Shown one piece after another: positions 1 to 13,875 of a stretch of 64,000 nucleotides of DNA (positions are counted from its first letter, which is position 1; each line of letters begins with the position of its first letter). The stretch is from assembly GCA_038503035.1 (NCBI GenBank), contig JAVSML010024002.1, positions 1,473,794 through 1,537,793 of the forward strand. Direction: 5' to 3'. The notes under the pieces are model-generated. The model was not told the origin of the DNA, ran no database searches, and was given only the letters and a program-made list of their open reading frames with translations. Source of the DNA: Crocodylus rhombifer (taxonomy: Eukaryota > Chordata > Crocodylia > Crocodylidae). The position numbers and the translations under genes are program-made.

Positions 1-810
1 ACAGATGCCTAGACTTTTGATTAACCCCCAAAGATCCATCATGTCTCCTGTCAGTCATCCATTCCATGCAGTATTTCCTCCTCTTCTGTTGTGTAAGCAG
101 CTGTGTGAACATAAGATTTTAGCCAGAGTAAATCTGATGCATCCTTGTATGATTTGGCAGAAGAGGGCAGCTTTGTCAGGACTCCATAAGAAGTAGAAAG
201 GTCCTGGAAAAGGGGCTAAGGTGCCCTTCCAAGTGACTTATCCCTGCCATCTCTTGGAGGCCCAGCTTTGAGCATCCCCAACAAATTGGCAGCTACCATC
301 ATCTGACTTCTATGTAGGGTTTCTCTCTAAGGTTGTATAAGGTAGATGCAAAAATTCCCTAAAAACAGGGATTCTTACACCAGTGTCTGTCCTCTGAGAC
401 AGGAAAAACTAATGAAACGTATTTCTAAGAGAGGCTGCTTAGATTGGGAACTTAAATAGTGAGGTCTTCTCCCTGGCCTGGAGGTTCAGTGCCTGGAGGC
501 CTACTGCTCTGATGTTTGGGGGCCTTCCTCCATTGTGTAATGCCTGTTTTCTACCTCACAGCTACATTTTAGTGACTCTATACATATACTAGGATATTTT
601 TGTATGGTACTGGAGAGCTTAAAACCAAAATATTTCTTACCATGGTGCTGCACAGGAATTGTACTTCAATATCCCCTCTGTCTTCAACAGATCTAAGTTC
701 ACAGCAGGTTATCTGGGAAGTGGGCTAAAAAGGAAGTGTTTCAATTTTCCCATTTTAGTGTGGTGCTGCAACCTGCTGTGTTTCCCATAGGTGTCCATCA
801 TCTTATATGG

Positions 811-1500
811 CTGGGGTTGGCAACCCCTGGTGCACATGCCAGAGCATGGCGCATGAAGGCATTTTGCTTGGCACATGCACCTTGGAACAGATGGTAGGGA
901 CAGGGCTGGGGCTGCACTGCCACAACAAGGATGGGGCCCTTCACAGCTCCCCTGCTGTTCTCCCTGAGGCGTGTGCGCACCTGCCACACACAATGAGTCT
1001 GGTCGGGGCTCTGCAGACCTCAGTGCAACTGCTTGCAACCTCCCCGCCACCTGCTGTGAGCAGCACCGGCTCTGTGGCGGGCAGCAGGGGCCTGCCCAGG
1101 GTCCAGGTTGGCTGTAACAGTTGGAGTGACTGGCTGGGGTGCAGTATGCCTTGAGATGGGGGAGCAGGCAGCACCCTGGCCTACCTGCTCCCCTGTCTTC
1201 ACATGCCCTTCCCAGCTGGGTGGGGTGCAGCATGCCTTAGTTTGGGGGATGCCTGCTGGCTAGCCCTGTACTGAGGCACCCTGCAGCCCGGCCAGACCCC
1301 CTTGCAGCATGGGGAGCCTGACCAGAAGCTAGGAGGAGCTGGGCATGGGCAGTTTGCCCACAACAGGACAATGCGTCCCGTAACAAAGGACACATTGTAG
1401 GGGTGTGTGCAGTGGCACAAAGTAATGGCACAAATTTGTGCCGTTGCAAGTGCATGCCCCTGATCATCTGGACACAGCCCAGGAGCAGACATCATAGCAC
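811..1500. mobile_element. GC-rich insert with a hAT-like left end
   Basis: The left edge reads CTGGGGTTGGCAAC, close to the CAGGGGTTGGCAA-type terminal repeat of hAT transposons. The GC-rich interior differs sharply from the AT-rich intron around it. It holds an internal imperfect duplication: GGGGTGCAGYATGCCTT occurs near 1137 and near 1221. I could not find a matching right terminus, so the right boundary is a guess and the family call is weak. The open frames on both strands reflect low stop-codon density in GC-rich DNA. Confidence 0.3.
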
Positions 1501-1545
1501 TATTATGGTGTAAAAAATATATACATGAGAGGAGAAGCAGGTCCC

Positions 1546-1587
1546 ACAACACACACACACGCGCGCGCGCACACACACACACACACA
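1546..1587. repeat. (CA)n/(CG)n microsatellite
   Basis: An alternating purine-pyrimidine run: CA repeats, then a (GC)5-type core, then CA repeats again. CG flanked by CA in a 40-bp alternating tract is the kind of sequence that can adopt Z-DNA. It ends about 65 bp before the splice acceptor of the next exon. Confidence 0.9.
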
Positions 1588-1618
1588 GAATAATGTATTT
1601 TGCATGTCTTTCTAGTGA

Positions 1619-5201
<3,583 letters not shown>

Positions 5202-5269
5202 ACGTACTAGACGACAAGATATCCGAAATGGAGACCCTCTTACTCATTGCTCGGATCTGCAGCACCATG
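5202..5269 (+). CDS. SEMA3A: Semaphorin-3A, coding exon (PSI-Ig linker)
   Basis: A 68-nt exon. Its first base completes an arginine codon begun in the previous exon, and its last base (G) starts an aspartate finished in the next. Acceptor TTTTTAG at 5201; donor CATG|GTAAGT, a strong donor. With the end of the previous exon it writes AKRRTRRQDIRNGDP followed by LTHCSDLQHH. The KRRTRR basic cluster is the internal proprotein-convertase (furin) site known in SEMA3A; in the family, cleavage there changes repulsive potency and neuropilin binding. The exon is too short to recognise alone. It is called by exact junction phase and by fit to the SEMA3A sequence between PSI and Ig domains. Confidence 0.93.
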
Positions 5270-6051
5270 GTAAGTTAGAGATATTTTCACTTAAGTGAAA
5301 CTAGCTGGCACATGATATGCAAACTGGGCATGGATGGGAAGCAAAAACAGGATTCACTAGTGAAACTATAGTGTACAGTTGTGGAATATAAATGTACTCA
5401 CCTTTGTTCCTTAATTTATCTTTGACTACATTAATTCAGAAAATGTGTTCAGGATCCTTATTTCTTTACAAGCTTATCATCAAATTTTGCTTTTTCTTCA
5501 GTTTTCTACTCCGTCTGACATTGCATCATGCCAATATGCTATGCATATCATGGAGCAGTAAAATTATATTGTAACATGACACCAGAATGTACATGTAGCT
5601 TTGGAGAGGTGTCATACTATTTACAGCGATCTAACTGAGCACATTGACACAGAGTTGTACGTTAGTGAGTGAACAAAAAGAACAATTGTCTTCTCCTCCC
5701 TCCAGCATTGTTTCCTGCCATAATCCAGCCTCATTTTAAATAGGGTTTCTACCACTTCTGTATCACTCAGTTTTGTTGTTGGCTGAATATATTTCACAGG
5801 GTCTTACCCAGATCTTTCCTTTACTGACTGGTTGTATCCTGGCAAACAAACCTATCTTTGCACCAGTTTGCTGCCAAACCCTTCAAAACATCCTCATTCA
5901 AAGAATGAGAAATTTGCTTTTTGCCCTAAGTAAAAAGAACACGTAGACAATACAATACTTCCCTCTGCTGGAGAATGTTGATTACTAATGGATTTGTGAC
6001 ATCAGATCAGTCTTGGTTAATTCAAGGATATGTAAAGTGTATATGTGTCTG

Positions 6052-6072
6052 TATACATATACATATACATAT
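6052..6072. repeat. (TATACA)n microsatellite
   Basis: Three and a half copies of the hexamer TATACA, ending in CATATGG. Confidence 0.85.
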
Positions 6073-7741
6073 GGAGCACCCGGAAGTAGAGATGCATGGC
6101 ACTCCTATTGTCTTCAGCTCCTCTTAATAGCAAATATGGCAACTAATCCTAACTCATGTGTCTGTATTATACACATACACCTCAGATATGTTGCAGTAAT
6201 ACTTCTGTCTTAACTTCTTCATGCTGCCTCACACCTAACGTTATTGGGAATGTGGGGGGTCCAATTACTTTGTGGTTGGTAGAGCAAGTACAAGATAATG
6301 TGAGGTAATCAAAATTGTATGAAGAGATATTTTGCTTCAAGATCCATGACCGTGCCCCTTCCATGGCTTGGAAGCTCATAACACGTGAAATGATTTGGGA
6401 GGCTCAAATCCATGATACTGCGGGGAACACAGCCTGAGAAAATAAGAGTTGCTATATTAAGTGAAGAGAACAGTTTGCAATTGTATATGATATGCATTTT
6501 ACTCAGGGGCAATCCGGCAGATTAAGCAGCCTGTGTTTTGCACTGGGAGAGTGTTCCCAATTCACTAGAAAGAATCTGCAGTGCAACCCCTAACTTGTGG
6601 ATTATGTTTTCAGCAGGACCATGCACAAACCCCAGTTACATGGGTTGTGATCTCCTGAATGCACTGACCTGACCTGAAAGTCTGCAGAGAAGGTTCAGTC
6701 CTTAAGTCTATCACCAGTCTCTCAGCCTGACATGACTTAATGCTTTTTCATGGGATGAATTCCTGAACTCAGTAAATTCAGTAACAGAACTCCCATGAGT
6801 TTAACAGAAGCAGAGATTCACCCATGGTTTGGTAGTTAAAAAACTTAGTAGACTCTGTTCCCTGTAAATACCAAACAGCTGTGTCCCTCCAGCAGTGCTG
6901 ATTAACCTAGAAAGCTCTTGAGCCATCAGGGAAGGCAACTCCTTTACATGGTATAGTTTCAGAGCATTGCTCTGCACATGCTCTACCTCTAGAGCCCTGC
7001 CAATATTTTAGAACAATAATTGCTGAAGAAGTGTCTAGCAACACCTCTTGCATTGGCCAGCTCTACTGGCAAAGCTGCAGGGTTCTTATTTATCTTCATA
7101 CCCCAAAAAAAAGAACTGCAAAAACACCTTTCATTTCCCTTTCTCCACTTGACGCACAAAGGAGATTTTCCGCTGGAAGGGCAGCATGTAACCTATAGCT
7201 GTTCTTGCACTTAGTTTCTGGCCATCACTTCAGACAACCTGCTATGACCAATCATGTGGTGCAGCAATTTTATTTGGAAAAATATCTGCTTTATTCATTC
7301 CAAGTAGAAGTAATGTAAACTTGTTCAAGTACGTCAACAGGAACTCTGTAAAGGCAATAGCTGAGCTGAGAGCAAGATACCCCTTGGTGAAATGAAATTC
7401 AGTGAGATGATAAAGTTGGAAATGATTAGGAACAACAGCAACCCAGAAAAAAATATTTAAAATATCTTGAAACTGGCCTCCAGCTGTACTTCTGTGAGGC
7501 ACTATAACTACAAGAGATTTGGCTTCAAATATTACATGCCACAGATATCTTCCAGTTTTCAATCTAATCTGTAATTTATTTAACTAAAATTCTGACTTTT
7601 CTCTGGTTGCTATGTTATAAAAATGGATCAAAATTATGGAAACTCTTTGTGAATCTGTTGAGAAATGGATAGAAATTATGGTGCTTTCTCACTTGCATTT
7701 GCAAGTACACGCATTTATGACATGGTGCATAACCAAGCCAA

Positions 7742-7781
7742 TTGGTCCCAAACATTGTGGCTAAACATTATTTGGGACCAA
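7742..7781. repeat. Perfect 11-bp inverted repeat
   Basis: TTGGTCCCAAA at 7742-7752 and TTTGGGACCAA at 7771-7781 are exact reverse complements around an 18-nt loop. The 9-mer CCAAACATT also occurs twice here. It lies just left of the GGCTAG-type element copy and may be part of its decayed left end. Confidence 0.7.
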
Positions 7782-7789
7782 ACATTACA

Positions 7790-8705
7790 CAAAAAACAGT
7801 TTAAGTGATCAGAAACTAGTTTAAACCTGTAACAGAACAGAGGTCCACTGCAATACACCAGTTTGAAAATGGCTGAAATTGGTTTGAGAGAATCTTGGCT
7901 GAATGTAGTATCAGACTTAACTGATTTGGGTCAAACCAGTTTATGCAATGTCTGTCTCAGACCTCTTCCTGGTTTAAGTTAAATCAGCTTCCTCCAGCAT
8001 CCCAGATGCATTGCAACCCTGGGCGGGGCTCTGCTCCCTGGCTGTTGCTCCAGCAGAGACTGCAGGTACAATGCGGTCTGCCTGGCTTCCTCCTGCTCCT
8101 GCCCACCACCACTCCCTACTCAAGCAGGGATTCCCACCTCTCCACTGCCTTGCACAGACACCGCTCAGCATTAGCTAGCATATCACATGCTGGCTACAGT
8201 CTATGCTGTGGGAGACAGGACAAAGGCAAACAGAATAGTGTCAGCTTACAGCCTTTTAAAGCTAATCATCAGGTAGCTGGTCACGTCCCTCCATTCCTTC
8301 CTTGGAAAAAGGTTGTTTAAGAAGAGCTTGAACTAATGAGAGAAACTTTGTTTTGTTTGATGGGGTGATAAATGCTAACAATTCCCTTTGTAACTCCCTG
8401 CTGTATGTAGGGGGAGAAACTCCTCCCTAATCAAAGCATCCTGCTGGGGTCTGACCACATCCCCCCCCTCAGCTCAGCATTGTTGAAGGGAAGAGAGGGC
8501 TGCTCTAGCACCCCCTAAAATAAGGAAACCCCCTCCCCCACCGGCTTCTGGCCTGAACCATTGCAGGCATGTGCCTGCATCTCTTCAGTCCAGAGGGGAT
8601 GTCTGTGCAGTTACAAACCGGCTTAGCCTAGCCAGGTTAAACTAACCTGCAAAGATTGAATCAATTCAGGCCCAGGCTCAGGCTTTTTGAATGTGAATTA
8701 CTGCT
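7790..8705 (+). mobile_element. GGCTAG-type inverted-repeat element, copy 1 (decayed)
   Basis: The left part matches two other copies (23169-23917 and 42974-43764): GTTTAAGTGATCAGAAACT, TTAAACCTGTAACAGAACAG, AAAATGGCTGAAA, CTTGGCTGAATGTAGTATCA, GATTTGGGTCAAACCAG. The right part matches in TTAAACTAACCTGCAAAGATTG and AATCAATTCAG ... CTTTTTG. The terminal bases have decayed here. The interior is GC-rich and encodes nothing recognisable, so the family looks non-autonomous. Confidence 0.7.
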
Positions 8706-9062
8706 AATTTTCTTTTCTATATTACAACCAACAGTCTCTTGAGTAGCAGATGCAAAATGGGGTTTATCTTGTAAATGAGAAATATGCTCTGGAAGTTCTT
8801 CTATCAATTTCTCTAAACATTCATCTGTATTGCTTACTCATTGATTCTCTCCCTGTGTGCCAGGACCATGAACCAAGAAACTGCACAAGCAAAGAATAGC
8901 CTGTTTTCTGTAACCACCTTTTCTCAAAGACAGTTCATAGCAAATTTCATTAAGTGGCTTCTGACAAGGCCATTTGAATGTGCTTTGAGCAGGATATGAG
9001 TAGCTTATGATCTTCCCTAATGTCATTAATAGGGATCTACCTAATTTGTATGAGAAATGTGA

Positions 9063-9427
9063 GGTTCAGTGGTACTTTTAATCTTGCTGTTTTCACCATG
9101 CACCCCCCCACCCTCCACTGTTGGTTGGCCAAGAGACCACAATGGCCCCACAACTCACTGCTTGCTCCTGATGACCAGCCAGGAGGGAAAAAACATGGTT
9201 TTAAATATTCCATGGTTTTTGCCTTCCATCAGTGGTTGGGCAAAAGGTCCTGGCAGTTCTGCTGCTCGCTGCTGATCAGCTGAGAGGCATAAACCATGGT
9301 ACATTTTAAACTGCATTTTTTGCCTCCTGGCTGATGAGGAGCAAGTAGCAAGTGGCAGGGCCAGCGGGGTCCCTTGGCCAATCAGTGGCAGGGGGCACAC
9401 AGTGAAAAGAGAAAGATTAAAGGAACC
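9063..9427. mobile_element. Near-palindromic foldback MITE
   Basis: The two halves are imperfect reverse complements over most of the length. The left half has TTTTAATCTTGCTGTTTTCACC, TGGTTGGCCAAGAGACC, TTGCTCCTGATGACCAGCC and CATGGTTTTAAATATTCCATGG. The right half has GGTCCCTTGGCCAATCAGTGG, CACAGTGAAAAGAGAAAGATT, GGCTGATGAGGAGCAAG and CCATGGTACATTTTAAACTGC. Ends are taken at GGTTC and GAACC. It is too short to encode a transposase, so it is a MITE or foldback element. Superfamily unknown. Confidence 0.6.
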
Positions 9428-10560
9428 GTTGCACAGCGTGCTTCTGGCAAGATTTAGGCAGATCCCTAGTTTTGGATGTCTAAAGAAATTAAGTTCAGAA
9501 ACACAGTAGAACAGAAACAATGTGAGCAAAATATTGAGAAGTATAGCACACTAAAACTACCACTGACACAAAAGGGAATTGTGAGTGATCAGTGTAATCA
9601 GTTCTAGTTAACCAAGTATTACAGTTTGAATCCAAGTCACAGCCATAAAAATATAAACATCTCTTGTTTAAACTAAAGAACAACATGTCCCATAACCACT
9701 TTTATACCACCCTTAACTATTGCCTGTAGTGGACTCATTTGATTCTTTTTTGGACCAGTCATGAGGAGGAGATCCATAGTCACCTAATGCGAATAAAATC
9801 ACCCAGGATTCACTGTACATCTCTGAATGAATTTGACCTTGCTGAGAAGCATTCCTTTGCAAAAAACTGTTCTTGTAGATAGGTACCTCTTTTTCTATTA
9901 TGTCCTTAGCTCCCCCTTGAGAATGACAGCTCTCACATAGGATTTTCATTTGAATTTCAAAACAAGCTTCATGTCTTCCATTCCCTTCCAATCCCTCCAG
10001 CTACTCCTCTGAACTTTCCAGGTTTTCACTTTCCTTTGCTGCTGCTTCTCAGGACTTTCTGTCACTTTCAGACCTATTTCCTGATTTGTTAGCTACTTCA
10101 TCATTTTATGCACTTTCTTGTATTCAGTCATGCCAATATTACCTAATTTTATAACCCTTTCTGGACATCATCATGGCTCTCATGACTTACAGAAATAAGA
10201 TTTGACAGGCGATTATTTCAATCACCATCCATTCCCTGGGAATATGAAATGGAAGCCTGCAACACATTCTTTAAGGTTATGTCCGGATTTAAATGACCTA
10301 AGCAACAGGACTTCCATCATTCTCATGTTGATTTCTCGTGGTTTAAAACACGATGACTCAAATCCATCCCCCCTGTAGCTTGTATGTTATCCAGCTAACC
10401 TTAGCTATGTGAGAGGCATTTTGAGCCGACCATGCAGATTTTCAGATTCCAGTCCCCCTGTGCAACCTGGTGGGTCTTCCTGAACATGCTGTGTAAATCT
10501 CACAAATTATGGTCCCAGAAAATCCACGAGTAATAGTTTGACAGAGAAGGATCTTCCTAC

Positions 10561-10700
10561 CTGTTAACCCGGTATCCCAGTGGTTAGGGCTCTAGTGCCG
10601 GGAGTTTTCAAGCCACCCTTGCCCTCTCTAACTTCCCTGTAAAGTGCCCTAGCCACAAGGCCATTGACTAGGAAGAGTCAAAGGAGGCTGGACACTGAAA
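10561..10700 (+). repeat. Possible tRNA-derived SINE fragment
   Basis: CCCAGTGGTTAGGGCTCTAGTGCCGGGAG resembles the A-box head of a tRNA-derived SINE, in which 'CAGTGGTTAGAGC' is typical. The expected B box is not clear. It sits just upstream of the CpG-rich island. Confidence 0.3.
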
Positions 10701-10734
10701 AGGAGAATGTATGTGGGCAAAGTCAGCTGGGGAC

Positions 10735-11215
10735 CAGAGTTTCCAGAAGCGCTGTCAGGGAGCGCAGCTGGGCGGGGAGCTGCTGCAGGGCCAGGATGTC
10801 GCAGCCGTGACAGTGGGGTCCGGAGCTGGGGCAGAACCCTGCCCAGGGAGGGGCATGCAGGCAGTGAATCATAGCTCTGCCCCGGCTCCAGGCCGCGCTG
10901 TCACCATCCCCGCCCTGGCCCCGCAGCAGCTTCCCACCCAGCCACACACACTGCCAGGGGCTCTGGGGCCAGTCTCCGTGGAGACCTTGGCCCTGTGCTG
11001 TCACAGCTCTGCCACTGCTGGGGTTTCCAGGGAAACCGGTCACAACGACCAGGCAGGGGCTGCTGGGAAATGCTGTCTGGCCATCTGCCGAATCCGCCAT
11101 TTTGCCCAGCCCTGGTTTAGAAAGAGCACAAGCCGGAGGGAATGCATTTCTGCAAGATGGAAACTGCCTTCGGAGGCGGGGGCTCTGGGTTCCAGACCGT
11201 CCTCCTCTCCCACTG
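10735..11215. promoter_or_regulatory. CpG-rich island with a YY1-type motif
   Basis: A sharp GC- and CpG-rich block inside an AT-rich intron, with about 20 CpGs in under 500 bp by eye. The rest of the intron has very few. At 11093-11106 it carries CCGCCATTTTGCC; its reverse complement AAAATGGCGG is the YY1 core, common at promoters. It could be an internal or antisense promoter, an enhancer, or only a GC-rich transposon remnant. Long open frames exist on both strands (182 codons + and 177 codons -), overlapping and unlike any family I know, so I do not call them genes. Confidence 0.4.
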
Positions 11216-12099
11216 AGACAGAAGGTACTGCACAGCTGCCTGTGGAGTTTATCCATTGACTATTAAATGCAAAATACAGGGGCCAGTCACCAAGGTCTGC
11301 ACCTTTGCAGGCCAGTCCCCACCTCACTCGGACACTTCCTCTAGCTTGCTCTCCTTCTGGTCCCATATATATGTGTGTGTGTTCTCCTTTTGGCTGCCTA
11401 ATGGACCAGCGTCAACAGGAGTTACGAAGGGCATTTTTGACATGCTTACCCCATGGCCAGGCACATAGGTTACTTTGCAGAGAAATGGGAGAAGAGTATT
11501 CACTTTGGGTGAAAGGGGTTATAGGACGCGAGTTTCCCAATCCCTGGGCAAATGTCCCAAGCCATAAACTCTTAAGTTAAAATGTGAGAGGCCTCCTACG
11601 CTCCTCCTCCTCTGAATTTTGAAAATTACATAGAATTATGAGCTTTCATAGAAGCAGGAAGTAGGGTGTAAATCCATGCAACTGGCTTGAAATGCCACCT
11701 ATACAAGTAACTTTAGTCATGTAAGTGCGAATTGCTTATCTAAAGGTAGAACATGATGTAAGCCCGTGCATCTTTTTACCATATAATCACTTTAAATTCC
11801 CCTTGTATCACTTTACACATTTTCAGTCCCTCTCCTTTGTTGATACTTCCATCATTTCCCTACTTAACCAAGGTACTTCCTCAACCTTTACAACTTTTAT
11901 AACTCTCTCTTGGCCTTCCTTCTGCCCTTTAATAGTCCTTCCTTGCTTTGCTTAACCTCATTGTCTTCCAGTGATCCCCCAAAAGTACCACTCTGGCTCA
12001 AAACTCATCTGACATCCTCCAAGGAGATATGATTTTCAGATGAACACTGATTTACACAGCACCCCACCCCCATTGACTCACGCAAAAAGTTCACTGTGG

Positions 12100-13150
12100 G
12101 GCAGAGCAAAGCAAAGCACGGCATTTTCTATTTGTTTAGTGTTTAAAAGCCATTTGATGTTTCATTACTAAGAGTTAAACAGGCATCAATTCCTACCCTG
12201 CCCCACTTGAGGGACTGAATGTCATTAAGGAGGGGAACATATGATTACTGTGTCAACATAAACCACAAAGGCAGTCTTCTTTCTTCCCTTTGGCTCAGTC
12301 ATTTAGCAAACAGACTGTTTGCTAAACAACACAGTCAATATGATAATGGCATTGTGAAATCAAACAATTCTTGACAAAGGATTGCACTGCAGAGGCTTTT
12401 AATTATACATTCTTTCCCTATAACAAAAAAAAAAAAATCAGATTATATAAAGATTTCCAATAGTAAAGATCAAAGGGTAAAATGGAAAGCACCATAAATA
12501 ATGGCAAAAGAGACAGGAAACCCCGTGAGATCAACACAGTGTTAAATAGCTTACCAACCTCTTCCTCACCCCTATACTCTCCAGGATTATTATACTATTG
12601 CCGCTTAAGTCCATAACAACAGTTTAAAGAGCTAAGGTGGAGAGTTGAAATATGATGCCTTATTGCCTCTGTGGTATTGGAGGAGAATCAAATGCTATGT
12701 AAGTCCTTTAGCAATGTGATATTTCCAGCAAGTTGATGGATCTCGTGAAACCTTCTTGTTACAAGAGGAAGTAATTTATTTAACTTTCTTTTTTCCCCTC
12801 CCTATAATGTCTGGTTTATTAGCCTCATTACATTTCCATAAATTATGCCACTACAAGAGGAAATGATTAATTGAAGATTGTTTCCTCAAAAACATTATTC
12901 CTGGTCATTAACAACTGCAACAAACTGAAATGCCATATAAGCTAAACACATTATAGTACTCTTAAAAAGCCTCATGTTTTATTACTTTGCTGTAAAGTAT
13001 TATGATCATAGAGCCCATGAGGCATCATTACAGACATTCTAAAACTACACCCTGAATTTTCTCATTGTTTAAGTTTTGTCAGAAAAAGTGCTTGTTGTAT
13101 CCTACATGTTTTTTCCTGATGAATAATGATTAGCAGTGAGCAAAATATTC
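12100..13150. other. AT-rich intron stretch, candidate conserved non-coding element
   Basis: About 1 kb with no sign of transposons, rich in TAATTA/ATTAAT-type homeodomain cores. A shared block, ACAAGAGGAARTRATT, occurs near 12757 and again near 12851. This appearance is typical of developmental enhancers in semaphorin introns, but conservation cannot be judged from one sequence. Confidence 0.25.
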
Positions 13151-13732
13151 TTTTTTTTTTACTTCAACTCTTGCAGTTTTTCCAGTTGTTTCAATTAAAA
13201 AGGTACCTAGTGACATTTACCTAGACAGATACATTCACCAAGATTTTCCATAATAATTATTGACTGGGAAGCTTCAGTCTTTTGAGGACTTTCCTTAAGA
13301 CATTGTAAAGAGGACATGTTTTTTGACATGTGAGGCTCTTCACAGTATGTGTAGGTCTTAACATAGTGCCACGGCCCAGTTCTGCAGTGTTCTGTGTAGT
13401 CATTTATACCAGTGCAAAATGGATACCCAAAGTTACTATTCTAATACAGGTGAATAAACTTTATATTTTAGGGCTTATGATCTATTCAGTGTTGTGGCCT
13501 TTAATTAAAACACAACTAGAAACTTTCTCAATCTAGCCTTGGGCATGAAAAATTACTAGAGGGGCAAATCAGTGAGGGAAACAGACCAGTTATTTCAGCC
13601 TTTACTGGTCTGAACTGTCTCCTATATGCAACAGCAAAACTGTTTATTAAATACGAAAATAGATTTGATTTCCTTTTCTGATCATTTTCATTTCTTCCCC
13701 TTTTTTGTTTTGTTTTTTGTATTGCCTTACAG

Positions 13733-13875
13733 ATAACCCAAGTGGGCAAAGCCTGGAAGAAAAGATTATCTATGGAGTAGAGAACAGTAGCACGTTTTTG
13801 GAGTGCAGTCCAAAATCTCAGCGTGCATTAGTCTACTGGCAATTCCAAAAGCAAAATGAGGACCGAAAAGAAGAG
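13733..13875 (+). CDS. SEMA3A: Semaphorin-3A, coding exon (first half of Ig domain)
   Basis: A 143-nt exon whose first two bases complete an aspartate codon; it ends in phase 0. The acceptor follows a T-rich tract (TTGCCTTACAG). The donor is GAAGAG|GTACAC, with a weak +3 to +6. It encodes the linker NPSGQSLEEK, the strand KIIYGVENSSTFLECSPK with the first Ig cysteine, and the core tryptophan in ALVYWQFQ, ending NEDRKEE. The class-3 semaphorin Ig domain helps dimerisation and neuropilin binding. The segment IIYGVENSSTFLECSPKSQR is identical to remembered SEMA3A; the preceding linker (GQSLEEK) is more variable, as expected. Confidence 0.95.

Larger units (their letters stand above)
5270..13732 (+). 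other. SEMA3A: SEMA3A intron (8.5 kb)
   Basis: Large intron from GTAAGT to a long pyrimidine tract and TTACAG. It carries a GGCTAG-type inverted-repeat element (7.7-8.7 kb), a palindromic MITE (9.06-9.43 kb), a possible SINE (10.56 kb), a CpG-rich island (10.7-11.2 kb) and an AT-rich stretch that could be conserved regulatory sequence (12.1-13.15 kb). No other gene is seen. Short open frames in it match nothing I know. Confidence 0.85.

Noticed and set aside
1199..1582. Minus-strand 127-codon frame beginning MCVCARARVCV
   Set aside because: Its start is translation of the CA/CG microsatellite; the rest is the GC-rich insert.
10711..11259. Overlapping open frames of 182 (+) and 177 (-) codons
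   Set aside because: Both lie in the same CpG-rich block, have low-complexity composition and match no known family. Open frames on both strands are expected in GC-rich DNA.
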